Assembly (NCBI GenBank): GCA_964526035.1
Contig: CAZGKE010000005.1
Span: 1 to 47,570 of the forward strand
Origin: DAOMOD01 sp964526035
Lineage (GTDB): Bacteria; Pseudomonadota; Gammaproteobacteria; Xanthomonadales; BPKI01
Reading direction: 5' to 3'
DNA length: 47,570 nucleotides
The notes beneath the pieces were generated by a model. The model was not told the origin of the DNA, searched no databases, and saw nothing but the letters and a program-made list of their open reading frames with translations. This document shows positions 23,865-31,947 of the stretch, piece after piece. How positions within the stretch are numbered: the first letter of the stretch is position 1; every line of letters starts with the position of its first letter. Position numbers and translations under genes: made by a program.

Positions 23865-24106
23865 ACCGTATCCATCGGCGTCGTCCTGAACGGCGCCCGT
23901 TGCATGCGTTCGGCGATCGGCAGCGTGTCGGAGGGACTTCTTCTGAGCCGTCTTCGGATTCGTGAATACGGCTCACGTGAGTTGCTCTTTGCACCCTGTC
24001 GGTCGTCTGCATGTTTGATTCGCCCATCGGGTGCGCTGGTCTCGCGGCGCCGGGGCATACCGGCATTCCCCCATGAGGGGCGGCCCTCGTTCGGGGAGGA
24101 AGGGCT

Positions 24107-25075
24107 CTGATTCACTCACGAATAGCGGGCACCGGCAGTTTCCTGCCGGAACGCATCGTCACCAATGCCGAGATGGAAAAGCTCGTCGACACCACCGACG
24201 AGTGGATCCGTGATCGCACCGGTATCCGCCAGCGCCACATCGCCGCCGACGGGCAGACCACCGGAGATCTCGCCTACGGCGCGGCGCTGCGCGCCATGGA
24301 AGCCGCGGGTATCAGTGCGGCCGAGATCGATCTGATCGTGGTCGGCACGACGACGCCCGACCTCATTTTCCCGAGTACCGCGTGTCTGCTGCAGCATCGG
24401 CTGGGCGCCAATGGCTGCGCCGCGATGGACGTCAACGCGGCCTGCACGGGTTTCATCTACGCGCTGGCGGTCGCCGACAAGTTCGTGCGCGCTGGCGGCG
24501 TGCGCAACGCCCTGGTGATCGGCGCCGAAACGCTTTCGCGCATGCTCGACTGGTCCGATCGCGGCACCTGCGTGCTGTTCGGCGATGGCGCCGGTGCGGT
24601 GGTGCTGCAGCCCGACGAAGCGCCGGGCGTGGTCTCCACCCATCTGCACGCCGACGGCGGCTACAAGGAATTGCTGTACAACCCGGTCGGCGTGTCGGTC
24701 GGCTTCAAGGACGAGAAGAACCACGGCGTTCGGGTGCTGATGACCGGCAACGAGGTGTTCAAGGTTGCGGTCAAGACGCTGGATTCGGTGGTCGGCGAAA
24801 CCCTTGAGGCCAACGGCCTGGAAAAGAGCGACATCGACTGGCTGATCCCGCACCAGGCCAATCTGCGCATCATCACCGCCACCGCCAAACGACTGTCCAT
24901 GTCGATGGACCGTGTGATCGTCACCGTCGATCGCCACGGCAATACTTCGGCCGCTTCGGTGCCGATGGCGCTTGATGAGGCGGTACGTTCGGGCAGGATC
25001 AAGCGCGGAGAACTGCTTCTGCTGGAGGCCTTCGGCGGAGGCTTTACCTGGGGCTCGGCGCTGGTGCGGTACTAG
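24107..25075 (+). CDS. fabH: 3-oxoacyl-ACP synthase III, CTG start
   Basis: This 322-residue enzyme condenses acetyl-CoA with malonyl-ACP to start fatty acid synthesis. The catalytic triad is visible as C113 (NAACTGF), H249 (IPHQANLRI) and N279 (RHGNTSAAS). The family N-terminus IHSRIAGTGSFLPER is encoded from CTG at 24107, seven bases after a strong Shine-Dalgarno (GGAGG, 24095-24099). There is an in-frame stop at 24074 and no ATG, GTG or TTG before 24173. Starting at the ATG at 24173 would delete 22 residues, including the first beta strand. CTG is thus the best supported start. It leads the fabH-fabD-fabG cluster. Confidence 0.95.
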   Translation: MIHSRIAGTGSFLPERIVTNAEMEKLVDTTDEWIRDRTGIRQRHIAADGQTTGDLAYGAALRAMEAAGISAAEIDLIVVGTTTPDLIFPSTACLLQHRLGANGCAAMDVNAACTGFIYALAVADKFVRAGGVRNALVIGAETLSRMLDWSDRGTCVLFGDGAGAVVLQPDEAPGVVSTHLHADGGYKELLYNPVGVSVGFKDEKNHGVRVLMTGNEVFKVAVKTLDSVVGETLEANGLEKSDIDWLIPHQANLRIITATAKRLSMSMDRVIVTVDRHGNTSAASVPMALDEAVRSGRIKRGELLLLEAFGGGFTWGSALVRY

Positions 25076-25079
25076 AGAG

Positions 25080-25276
25080 CCGGGACCTCGGGACCGCGGG
25101 ACCCGGGACCCGGAAAGGCGGTTCGGCGAGTGCGATGGGGAATCTCCAGCGTGCAGGTTTCGGGTTTGCGCTCCCGTTCAGCATAGGAGAGTGGTGAGAG
25201 TCCCGGTGAAGAAGAGCATTGAAGTGGCAGGAAACCTCGCATGACTACCTCGACACCCGAATCCCGGGTCCCGAAC
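25080..25276. repeat. Inverted pair of G/C-rich heptamer arrays around the fabH-fabD junction
   Basis: The left array at 25080-25113 has four GGGACC-type units (GGG at 25082, 25090, 25098 and 25105). The right array at 25256-25276 has three exact heptamers in register, CCCGAAT, CCCGGGT and CCCGAAC, in the opposite sense. The left array fits the canonical G-quadruplex pattern with loops of 5, 5 and 4. The right array lies inside the fabD coding sequence. About 140 bp without repeats separate them. Confidence 0.75.
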
Positions 25277-26215
25277 AACACGTCCCGGCTTGCTTTCGTC
25301 TTCCCCGGCCAGGGCTCCCAATCGGTCGGCATGCTGACGGCGCTGTCTGAAGCGCAGCCTGAAGTCCGCGAAACGTTCGCCGAAGCCTCCGAGGCGGTCG
25401 GCTTCGACCTGTGGAAGTTGTCCCAGGAAGGCCCGCAGGAGGATCTCAACCGCACCGAGAACACCCAGCCAGCGCTGCTGGCCGCGGGCATGGCCGTATG
25501 GCGCTGCTGGCTGGCGCGCGGTGGGGCGCAGCCGTCGCTGCTGTCGGGGCACAGTCTCGGCGAATACACGGCGCTGGTGTGCGCCGGGGCACTCGCGTTT
25601 GGCCAGGCCGCGCGCCTGGTGCGTACCCGCGGACAGCTGATGCAGGCGGCCGTGGCTGAGGGCCAGGGCGCGATGGCGGCCGTACTGGGGACCGAAGATG
25701 CGCTGGTCGAGCAGGTCTGCGCCGAAGTCGCGGGTGACGAGGTCGTGCAGCCGGCGAACTACAATTCGCCTGGCCAGATCGTGATCGCCGGTCATTCTGC
25801 AGCAGTTGACCGCGCGCTTTCGGCGCTGGCGGGCCGCGGCGTTCGCAAGGCGGTCAGGCTTCCGGTCAGCGTTCCCTCGCACTGCGGGCTGATGCGCGAG
25901 GCCGCTGATCGGCTAGCGGAAGCGCTCGCGGGCACCGATATATCTATGCCAAAAATACCTGTTATTCATAATGTTGAGGCAAAAACCTCAAGTGATGTGG
26001 TGTCAATCCGCGCAGCCTTGGCGGCCCAGCTCCACCGGCCGGTGCGCTGGACTGAATGCGTGCAGGCGCTCGCTTCCGGAGGGGCCGACCGAATTGCAGA
26101 ATGCGGACCCGGCAAGGTGCTGGCGGGGCTGGTGAAGCGCATCGACAAGAGCCTCGATGCGCGGGTGCTGGGTCACCCTGAAGACATGGATGCTGCCCTG
26201 GCTGCCTGGGCCTGA
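25241..26215 (+). CDS. fabD: Malonyl-CoA:ACP transacylase
   Basis: This 324-residue enzyme transfers malonyl from CoA to ACP. It shows the FPGQGSQ motif near residues 20-26, the nucleophile S105 in GHSLGEY, the arginine of LVRTRGQLMQ, the histidine of SVPSHCGLM and the C-terminal AECGPGKVLAGL. The first 16 residues (MTTSTPESRVPNNTSR) precede the normal beginning of the family, LAFVFPGQGSQ. Residues 6-12 are encoded by three 7-bp repeat units, so the extension looks like captured repeat DNA. A Shine-Dalgarno-like AGGAAA precedes the ATG at 25241. fabG follows after 27 bases. Confidence 0.96.
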   Translation: MTTSTPESRVPNNTSRLAFVFPGQGSQSVGMLTALSEAQPEVRETFAEASEAVGFDLWKLSQEGPQEDLNRTENTQPALLAAGMAVWRCWLARGGAQPSLLSGHSLGEYTALVCAGALAFGQAARLVRTRGQLMQAAVAEGQGAMAAVLGTEDALVEQVCAEVAGDEVVQPANYNSPGQIVIAGHSAAVDRALSALAGRGVRKAVRLPVSVPSHCGLMREAADRLAEALAGTDISMPKIPVIHNVEAKTSSDVVSIRAALAAQLHRPVRWTECVQALASGGADRIAECGPGKVLAGLVKRIDKSLDARVLGHPEDMDAALAAWA

Positions 26216-26242
26216 ACTTCTCCATCCATCGATAATGAGCGC

Positions 26243-26992
26243 ATGAGCACGAAACGACCCCTCGACGGCGATATCGCACTGGTCACTGGAGCCAGCCGTG
26301 GCATCGGCGCGGCGATTGCCGACGAACTGGCGGCGCAGGGTGCGCGCGTCGTCGGCACCGCCACCAGTGAGGCCGGTGCGGCGGCCATTGCTGAACGGCT
26401 TGCTGCCCATGGCGGTCAGGGCCGAGTGCTGGACGTGACCGACGGCGCGGCGATCGAAGCCCTGATCGAGGCTGTGGCCGGCGAACTCGGAGCGATCAGT
26501 ATCCTGGTCAACAATGCCGGGATTACCCGCGACCAGCTGCTGCTGCGCATGAAGGAAGACGACTGGCAGGCCATTCTCGACACCAACCTGTCGTCGGTGT
26601 TTCGAACCTCGAAGGCGGTACTGCGAGGCATGATGAAAGCGCGCAAGGGTCGCATCGTCAGCATCGCCTCGGTGATCGGCCTGACCGGCAACGCAGGACA
26701 GGCCAACTATGCGGCGGCCAAGGCCGGCATCATCGGTTTTTCCAAGTCGCTGGCCCGCGAAGTAGGCAGCCGCGGCATCACCGTAAACGTGGTGGCGCCG
26801 GGATTCATCGATACCGACATGACGCGGGCCTTGCCGGAGGCGCAGCGGCAGTCCATGCTTGGGCAGATTGCACTTGGCCGGTTGGGGGAATCCGCTGATA
26901 TTGCGCGCGCCGTGGCGTTCCTGGCCTCGTCCGCTGCGTCCTATATCACCGGCGAGACCCTGCACGTCAATGGCGGCATGTACATGCCCTGA
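26243..26992 (+). CDS. fabG: 3-oxoacyl-ACP reductase
   Basis: This 249-residue classical SDR reduces 3-oxoacyl-ACP with NADPH. It has the cofactor motif TGASRGIGAAI near residue 16, NNAGIT near 90, the catalytic SIASVIG serine and NYAAAKAG tyrosine/lysine, and the FabG C-terminus ITGETLHVNGGMYMP. It lies between fabD and acpP in the standard order. Confidence 0.97.
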   Translation: MSTKRPLDGDIALVTGASRGIGAAIADELAAQGARVVGTATSEAGAAAIAERLAAHGGQGRVLDVTDGAAIEALIEAVAGELGAISILVNNAGITRDQLLLRMKEDDWQAILDTNLSSVFRTSKAVLRGMMKARKGRIVSIASVIGLTGNAGQANYAAAKAGIIGFSKSLAREVGSRGITVNVVAPGFIDTDMTRALPEAQRQSMLGQIALGRLGESADIARAVAFLASSAASYITGETLHVNGGMYMP

Positions 26993-27051
26993 CGCCGTTC
27001 GCGGCGCGGGGGAATATTGAACGATTTGTGGCGTGGTGCGTGGCCTTCATC

Positions 27052-27057
27052 TACAAT
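27052..27057 (+). promoter_or_regulatory. Candidate -10 box of acpP
   Basis: TACAAT lies 33 bases before the acpP ATG, with a strong GGGAGG at 27074-27079. A TTGTGG lies 20 bp upstream, so the -35 spacing is poor. A separate promoter would fit the high demand for ACP. Confidence 0.5.
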
Positions 27058-27090
27058 CCGCGCGCTTTCAACCGGGAGGTCTTGGTACCC

Positions 27091-27330
27091 ATGAGCAGCA
27101 TTGAAGAACGCGTCAAGAAGATCGTCGTCGAACAGCTTGGCGTGAAGGAAGAGGAAGTCACCCCGACTGCTTCCTTCGTGGACGATCTGGGCGCGGATTC
27201 GCTCGATACGGTGGAACTGGTGATGGCGCTCGAGGAAGAGTTCGAGTGTGAGATTCCCGATGAGGAAGCCGAGAAGATCACCAGCGTCCAGCAGGCCATC
27301 GATTACATCAAGGCCCACGTGAAGTCCTGA
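27091..27330 (+). CDS. acpP: Acyl carrier protein
   Basis: This 79-residue acidic carrier bears the growing acyl chain on a 4'-phosphopantetheine attached to S37 in GADSLDTVEL. The sequence is nearly consensus (SSIEERVKKIVVEQLGVKEEEVT). The frame opens at 27028, but ATG 27091 is preceded by GGGAGG and gives the normal N-terminus. A perfect hairpin follows the stop codon. Confidence 0.98.
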   Translation: MSSIEERVKKIVVEQLGVKEEEVTPTASFVDDLGADSLDTVELVMALEEEFECEIPDEEAEKITSVQQAIDYIKAHVKS

Positions 27331-27342
27331 GGCTTCCATGGC

Positions 27343-27366
27343 GACACGGCGGGTTCCCGCCGTGTC
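27343..27366 (+). promoter_or_regulatory. Perfect 11-bp hairpin between acpP and fabF
   Basis: GACACGGCGGG (27343-27353) pairs exactly with CCCGCCGTGTC (27356-27366) over a two-base loop (or nine pairs with a six-base loop). There is no following T run. It probably protects the acpP 3' end or partly terminates transcription, raising ACP over FabF; this is inference. Confidence 0.6.
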
Positions 27367-27444
27367 CGCCGGTCGTGACGCAATGCATGCTGGCTTGCGT
27401 CGCGGCGCTCTGCGTACCCCTTGCATCGTTTCCGAGGTGACCTC

Positions 27445-28683
27445 ATGAGCAAGCGACGCGTTGTCGTTACCGGCCTCGGCATCGTCTCGCCCGTGGGCAA
27501 TGACGTGCCCAACGCCTGGGAAAGCATCGCCAACGGTGTTTCCGGCATAGGCCCGGTGACCCACTTCGATGCCAGCACTTTCCCGACCCGTATCGCGGGA
27601 GAAATTCGTGACTTCGATGCGGCAGCATGGATGCCGCCGAAGGATGTCAAGAAAATGGATCCCTTCATGCACTACGGCCTGTCGGCTTCGGTGCAGGCCC
27701 TGCGTGATGCCGGGATGGAGGTGAGCGAGTCCAATGCCGAGCGAATCGGCGTAGCTGTCGGCGCCGGAATCGGCGGTATCGCGGCGATCGAAAAGACCTC
27801 GATCCAGTTCGCCGAGTCCGGCGTGCGCAAGATCTCGCCGTTCTTCGTACCGAGTTCGATCATCAACATGGTTTCGGGGAACCTGTCGATCATGACCGGC
27901 ATCAAGGGGCCCAATCTGGCCGCGGTGTCGGCCTGCGCCACCGCCAACCACAACATCGGGCTGGCCATGCGCATGATCCAGTACGGTGATGCCGACGCCA
28001 TGGTGGCCGGCGGGACCGAGTATGCGACCACCGGCGTGGCGATGGGCGGCTTCTGTTCGGCGCGCGCGATGTCCACGCGCAACGATGAGCCGACGCGTGC
28101 CAGTCGGCCCTGGGACAAGGATCGCGACGGTTTCGTCCTTGCTGACGGCGCCGGGGTGCTGATCCTCGAGGAGTACGATCATGCCCGGGCGCGCGGCGCC
28201 CGCATCTACTGCGAGCTAGTCGGCTTCGGCATGAGTGGAGACGCTTACCACATGACCGCGCCCAGCGAGAACGGCGAGGGCGCGGCGCGCTGCATGACGA
28301 ACGCACTGCGCGATGCAAGGCTCGCGCCGGATGCGGTCGGCTACGTGAACGCGCACGGCACGTCCACGCCCTTGGGTGATCTCGCCGAAGTGCAGGCGCT
28401 CAAGTCCTGCTTCGGGGATCACGCACGCAAGCTGATGGTGAGTTCGACCAAGTCGATGACCGGGCACCTGCTGGGCGCCGCGGGCGGCGTCGAGGCCATC
28501 TTCTCGATTCTGGGCCTTTACCATGGCGTGATCCCGCCAACCATCAACCTCGACCAGCCGGGCGAGGGCTGCGACCTCGATTTCGTGCCCAATACCGCGC
28601 GCGCCGCGCAGGTCGATGCCGTCTTGTCCAACGGCTTCGGCTTTGGTGGAACCAATGCCTCGCTGATCTTCCGCCGCATCTGA
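27445..28683 (+). CDS. fabF: 3-oxoacyl-ACP synthase II
   Basis: This 412-residue condensing enzyme elongates acyl-ACP with malonyl-ACP. It has the catalytic C164 in SACATANHNIG, the histidine of NAHGTSTPLGD and the histidine of KSMTGHLLGAAGG, and the usual C-terminus SNGFGFGGTNASLIF. The start at 27445 is supported by GAGGTGA just upstream; an in-frame TTG at 27421 is less likely. The stop codon overlaps the proposed pabB start. Confidence 0.97.
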   Translation: MSKRRVVVTGLGIVSPVGNDVPNAWESIANGVSGIGPVTHFDASTFPTRIAGEIRDFDAAAWMPPKDVKKMDPFMHYGLSASVQALRDAGMEVSESNAERIGVAVGAGIGGIAAIEKTSIQFAESGVRKISPFFVPSSIINMVSGNLSIMTGIKGPNLAAVSACATANHNIGLAMRMIQYGDADAMVAGGTEYATTGVAMGGFCSARAMSTRNDEPTRASRPWDKDRDGFVLADGAGVLILEEYDHARARGARIYCELVGFGMSGDAYHMTAPSENGEGAARCMTNALRDARLAPDAVGYVNAHGTSTPLGDLAEVQALKSCFGDHARKLMVSSTKSMTGHLLGAAGGVEAIFSILGLYHGVIPPTINLDQPGEGCDLDFVPNTARAAQVDAVLSNGFGFGGTNASLIFRRI

Positions 28684-30008
28684 GCGCACCCGTAAACACG
28701 CTGCATCGAGTCCTTGACGGCGCCCGCGACCTGGCGCCGCTGGCGGCCGCCTTTCCACAGCGCTATCCGCTGCTTCTCGAAAGTGCGGGTCGCGGCCCGC
28801 TCGGACAGCATGACCTGCTGCTGGCCTGGAACGGCGAAGCCATCGAGGCGGCCCACGGCGATACCAGCTTCGCCGCGCGCTTCGACAGCGCCCATGCGGC
28901 CGTTGCCATCGCGGAGGATGATGCGGCCCCGCTCTTCGTCGGCGGCTGGTGCGTGTTTCTCGCCTACGAGTACGTCCAGGCCATCGAACCAACGCTGCGA
29001 TTGCAAGCGGCGGCATCGCCATTCCCGGTCGCTCTGGCGCTGCGTTGTCCCGCCGCAGTGCTGGTCGATCACCGGCGCGACCAGACCGTGCTGGTCGCCG
29101 AGTCGAGCGCCGCCCATTGGCTTGACGACATGGCCGCCGACCTCGCTTCCACGCCTCCGATGCGTCGACGCGAATGCCTTGCCACCACAGTCGAAGAGGA
29201 TCCCGCCGAGCGTTTCCTCGCGGGCGTCGAAACAGTGCTCGACTACCTGCGTGCAGGCGATGCCTTCCAGGTCAATTTGTCGCGCGGCTGGTCGCTGCGG
29301 CCCGTGGACGGGCTGCGCCCGGTGGATCTGTACAGCGCCCTTCGCGCGGCCAACCCCGCGCCGTTCGCCGGACTGCTGCAGTGGCGGGGCGAGGCTCTGG
29401 TCAGCTCTTCTCCAGAGCGGCTGGTGCAAGCCGCCGCGGGCATGGTGCAGACGCGTCCCATCGCCGGAACCCGGCCGCGCGGCGACGACGCCGACACTGA
29501 CCGCGCCCTGATTGCGGAGCTCATCGGAAACCCGAAGGAGCGCGCCGAGCACATCATGCTGATTGATCTCGAACGCAACGACCTTGGCCGCGTGTGCGTG
29601 CCGGGAAGCGTGCAGGTCAGCGAACTGATGGCGGTGGAGAGCTACGCCCACGTGCACCACATCGTGTCCAACGTGCGCGGTGCGCTGCGCAGCGGGGTTA
29701 CGCCGATGCAGATCATTGCTGCGGTGTTTCCAGGGGGCACGATCACCGGTTGCCCCAAAGTCCGCTGCATGCAGATCATCGCCGAACTGGAAATGACCGG
29801 GCGCGGTCCGTATACCGGAGCCCTGGGCTACATCGGACGCGACGGCCGCATGGACATGAACATTCTCATCCGCACGCTGTGGACCGACCGCGGGCAAGTG
29901 CTGTTCCGTGCCGGGAGCGGCATCGTGGCCGATTCCGATGCGCATCGTGAGCTCGCCGAGACCCGCGCCAAGGCGCGCGGCCTGCTGCGCGCGTTCGGCA
30001 TGCCGTGA
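28680..30008 (+). CDS. pabB: Aminodeoxychorismate synthase component I, probable CTG start
   Basis: This chorismate-using enzyme makes 4-amino-4-deoxychorismate for folate synthesis. The conserved core is clear: AGDAFQVNLSRGW, SSSPERLV, PIAGTRPRG, MLIDLERNDLGRV, YAHVHHIVSNVRG, FPGGTITGCPK and YTGALGYIGRDG. The N-terminal domain is only complete if translation begins upstream of the first GTG (28953). In frame there is no ATG, GTG or TTG, but a CTG at 28680 overlaps the fabF stop as CTGA, giving 442 aa, a normal length. The motif PIAGT has Ala where E. coli PabB has the Lys of PIKGT. Context (pabC next) argues for PabB rather than TrpE. Confidence 0.88.
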   Translation: MSAPVNTLHRVLDGARDLAPLAAAFPQRYPLLLESAGRGPLGQHDLLLAWNGEAIEAAHGDTSFAARFDSAHAAVAIAEDDAAPLFVGGWCVFLAYEYVQAIEPTLRLQAAASPFPVALALRCPAAVLVDHRRDQTVLVAESSAAHWLDDMAADLASTPPMRRRECLATTVEEDPAERFLAGVETVLDYLRAGDAFQVNLSRGWSLRPVDGLRPVDLYSALRAANPAPFAGLLQWRGEALVSSSPERLVQAAAGMVQTRPIAGTRPRGDDADTDRALIAELIGNPKERAEHIMLIDLERNDLGRVCVPGSVQVSELMAVESYAHVHHIVSNVRGALRSGVTPMQIIAAVFPGGTITGCPKVRCMQIIAELEMTGRGPYTGALGYIGRDGRMDMNILIRTLWTDRGQVLFRAGSGIVADSDAHRELAETRAKARGLLRAFGMP

Positions 30009-30826
30009 GCTGGCACGTGCTGGTGAACGGGGAGTCGGCCAGCGCGGTCTCCGTGAGTGACCGCGGGCTGCTGTACGGCGACGGCCTGTTCGAGACTCTC
30101 CTTGTCGATCGCGGCCACGTGGCGCTGTGGGCGCAGCACCTGGCGCGGTTCAACGATGGTTGCCGGCGACTCGGTCTGCCGCTGCAGGACGATCAAACTT
30201 TGGTGCGAGAAGTGGCGGAAGTCGCCCACGCGCGACCACGCTGCGTTGTGCGCCTGAGCCTGACCCGGGGCGAAGGCGGACGCGGCTATGGGCCTTCGCA
30301 GGGTCCCGCCACGCGCATCGTGGCCGCCTTTCCCGCGCCCGAGGTTCCGGCTTCCACCTATCTGCGTGGCGCAACCCTGCGCTGGTGCACCCTTCGACTG
30401 GCGCGTCAGCCGCGGCTCGCGGGCATCAAGCACCTCAATCGCCTGGAGCAGGTCATGGCGCGCGCCGAGTGGTCGGATCCCGATTTCGATGAGGGGCTGC
30501 TCGTCGATTCCAGGGGTGCGCTGACCTGCGCCACTGCAGCCAACGTCTTTCTGGTGCGCAACGGCAGGCTGTTGACACCACGACTGGACCAGGCAGGGGT
30601 CGCGGGAACCTGCCGTGCATGGATCATGCAGGCAACGGCATGCATCGAGCGGCGACTGGGCGTTGGCGATGTCGAGACTGCCGATGAGGTCTTCATCTGC
30701 AACAGCGTTCGCGGCATCCTGCCCGTGGCCGAGATCGGATCGCGCAGGTACCATCGCGGTGCGGTGACCCGAGGCCTGATGGCCGACCTCCACAGGGATG
30801 AGCCTTCCCTGCAGCCCCAGCCCTGA
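30005..30826 (+). CDS. pabC: Aminodeoxychorismate lyase
   Basis: This 273-residue PLP enzyme of the class-IV aminotransferase fold splits aminodeoxychorismate into 4-aminobenzoate and pyruvate. It has SDRGLLYGDGLFETL near the N-terminus, the PLP-binding lysine in GIKHLNRLEQVMAR, and LTCATAANVFLVRNGRLLTP and ADEVFICNSVRGILPV further on. The GTG start at 30005 overlaps the pabB stop as GTGA. mltG follows after five bases. Confidence 0.95.
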   Translation: MSWHVLVNGESASAVSVSDRGLLYGDGLFETLLVDRGHVALWAQHLARFNDGCRRLGLPLQDDQTLVREVAEVAHARPRCVVRLSLTRGEGGRGYGPSQGPATRIVAAFPAPEVPASTYLRGATLRWCTLRLARQPRLAGIKHLNRLEQVMARAEWSDPDFDEGLLVDSRGALTCATAANVFLVRNGRLLTPRLDQAGVAGTCRAWIMQATACIERRLGVGDVETADEVFICNSVRGILPVAEIGSRRYHRGAVTRGLMADLHRDEPSLQPQP

Positions 30827-30831
30827 GTGCA

Positions 30832-31947
30832 ATGACCGAACGCAAACCAAGACGCTCCAAGGTTTTCCTGGCCAGCAGCGCTCTGCTGCTGCTGGCGCTG
30901 GCTGCTGCCGGCGTGGTCGGATGGTTCGGTTGGCAGGACTACCAGGTGTTCCGCGATGCGCCGATTGCGTCGGTGGCCAGCGAGCGCGTGCTCGAAGTCG
31001 AGCGCGGCGACTCGTTTCACCGAGTGCTGCGCAACCTGCGGCGGCTTGGTATAGCCGAAGGCGCCGACTGGCAGTGGCAGACACTGGCCTGGGAGACCGA
31101 CGTTGCGCGTCGATTGCAGGTCGGCGAATACACCGTCGGACACGGCATCACCCCGCGCGAGCTGCTGAGCAAGCTCGAATCGGGTCGGGTGATCCAGTAC
31201 CGATTCACCATCGTCGAGGGCTGGAATTTCCGTGAGCTGCGGGCGGCGCTGGCGGCCCATGACGCCGTCGAGCAGACCGTTGCCGATCTGCCGGATGCGG
31301 AGATCATGGCCCTGCTCGACATGCCTGACGCGCATCCCGAGGGCTGGTTCCTGCCAGAAACCTACCAGTTCACCCGTGGCACCACGGACCTGCACCTGCT
31401 GCGACGCGCGCATCTGGCCATGCGTCTGGCCCTGGATGAGGTCTGGGAGGCACGCGCCGAAGGTCTGCCGATCCAGAACGCCTATGAAGCCTTGATTCTC
31501 GCCTCGATCATCGAGCGCGAAACCGGCGTCGCGCATGAACGCGGCGAGATCGCCGGCGTGTTCGCCAGACGCCTGCGCACCGGCATGAGGCTGCAGACCG
31601 ATCCGACAGTGATCTACGGTCGCGGACCGGACTTCAGCGGTCGCCTGCGCCGGGTCGACCTGATCACCGATACGCCCTACAACACCTACACCCGGCACGG
31701 TTTGCCGCCGACGCCCATCGCCCTGCCGGGACGCGCAGCGCTGCTGGCTGCAGTGGATCCGCTGGACGGCGACACCCTCTATTTCGTCTCGCGCGGAGAC
31801 GGCAGCCACCAGTTCTCGCGCACGCTGGCCGAACACAATCGCGCCGTTTCCCGCTACATACTCGGCCGCGGGCGCAATGCTCAACGCAGCGAACCCGCCG
31901 AGCCCGCCTGCAGCAGCGGCGACTGCGGCGATGAAGCCAGTCCGTGA
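30832..31947 (+). CDS. mltG: Endolytic murein transglycosylase MltG
   Basis: This 371-residue inner-membrane enzyme cleaves nascent glycan strands and sets their length. A short cytoplasmic tail, one membrane helix (about residues 11-34) and a periplasmic YceG domain are visible. The catalytic glutamate is E228 in ASIIERETG, and LQTDPTVIYG and TPYNTYTRHGLPPTPI are family signatures. The C-terminal 25 residues are Pro/Glu/Ser-rich with two cysteines and look disordered. It overlaps tmk by four bases. Confidence 0.97.
   Translation: MTERKPRRSKVFLASSALLLLALAAAGVVGWFGWQDYQVFRDAPIASVASERVLEVERGDSFHRVLRNLRRLGIAEGADWQWQTLAWETDVARRLQVGEYTVGHGITPRELLSKLESGRVIQYRFTIVEGWNFRELRAALAAHDAVEQTVADLPDAEIMALLDMPDAHPEGWFLPETYQFTRGTTDLHLLRRAHLAMRLALDEVWEARAEGLPIQNAYEALILASIIERETGVAHERGEIAGVFARRLRTGMRLQTDPTVIYGRGPDFSGRLRRVDLITDTPYNTYTRHGLPPTPIALPGRAALLAAVDPLDGDTLYFVSRGDGSHQFSRTLAEHNRAVSRYILGRGRNAQRSEPAEPACSSGDCGDEASP

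Noticed and set aside
28518..29945. A 475-codon minus-strand frame opposite fabF and pabB
   Set aside because: It spans two conserved genes on the other strand and encodes a His/Arg/Gly-rich product without recognisable features.
28680..30008. Anthranilate synthase component I (TrpE), suggested by the PIAGT motif
   Set aside because: The adjacent pabC and the operon order seen in related bacteria favour PabB; there is no trpG or other trp gene nearby.
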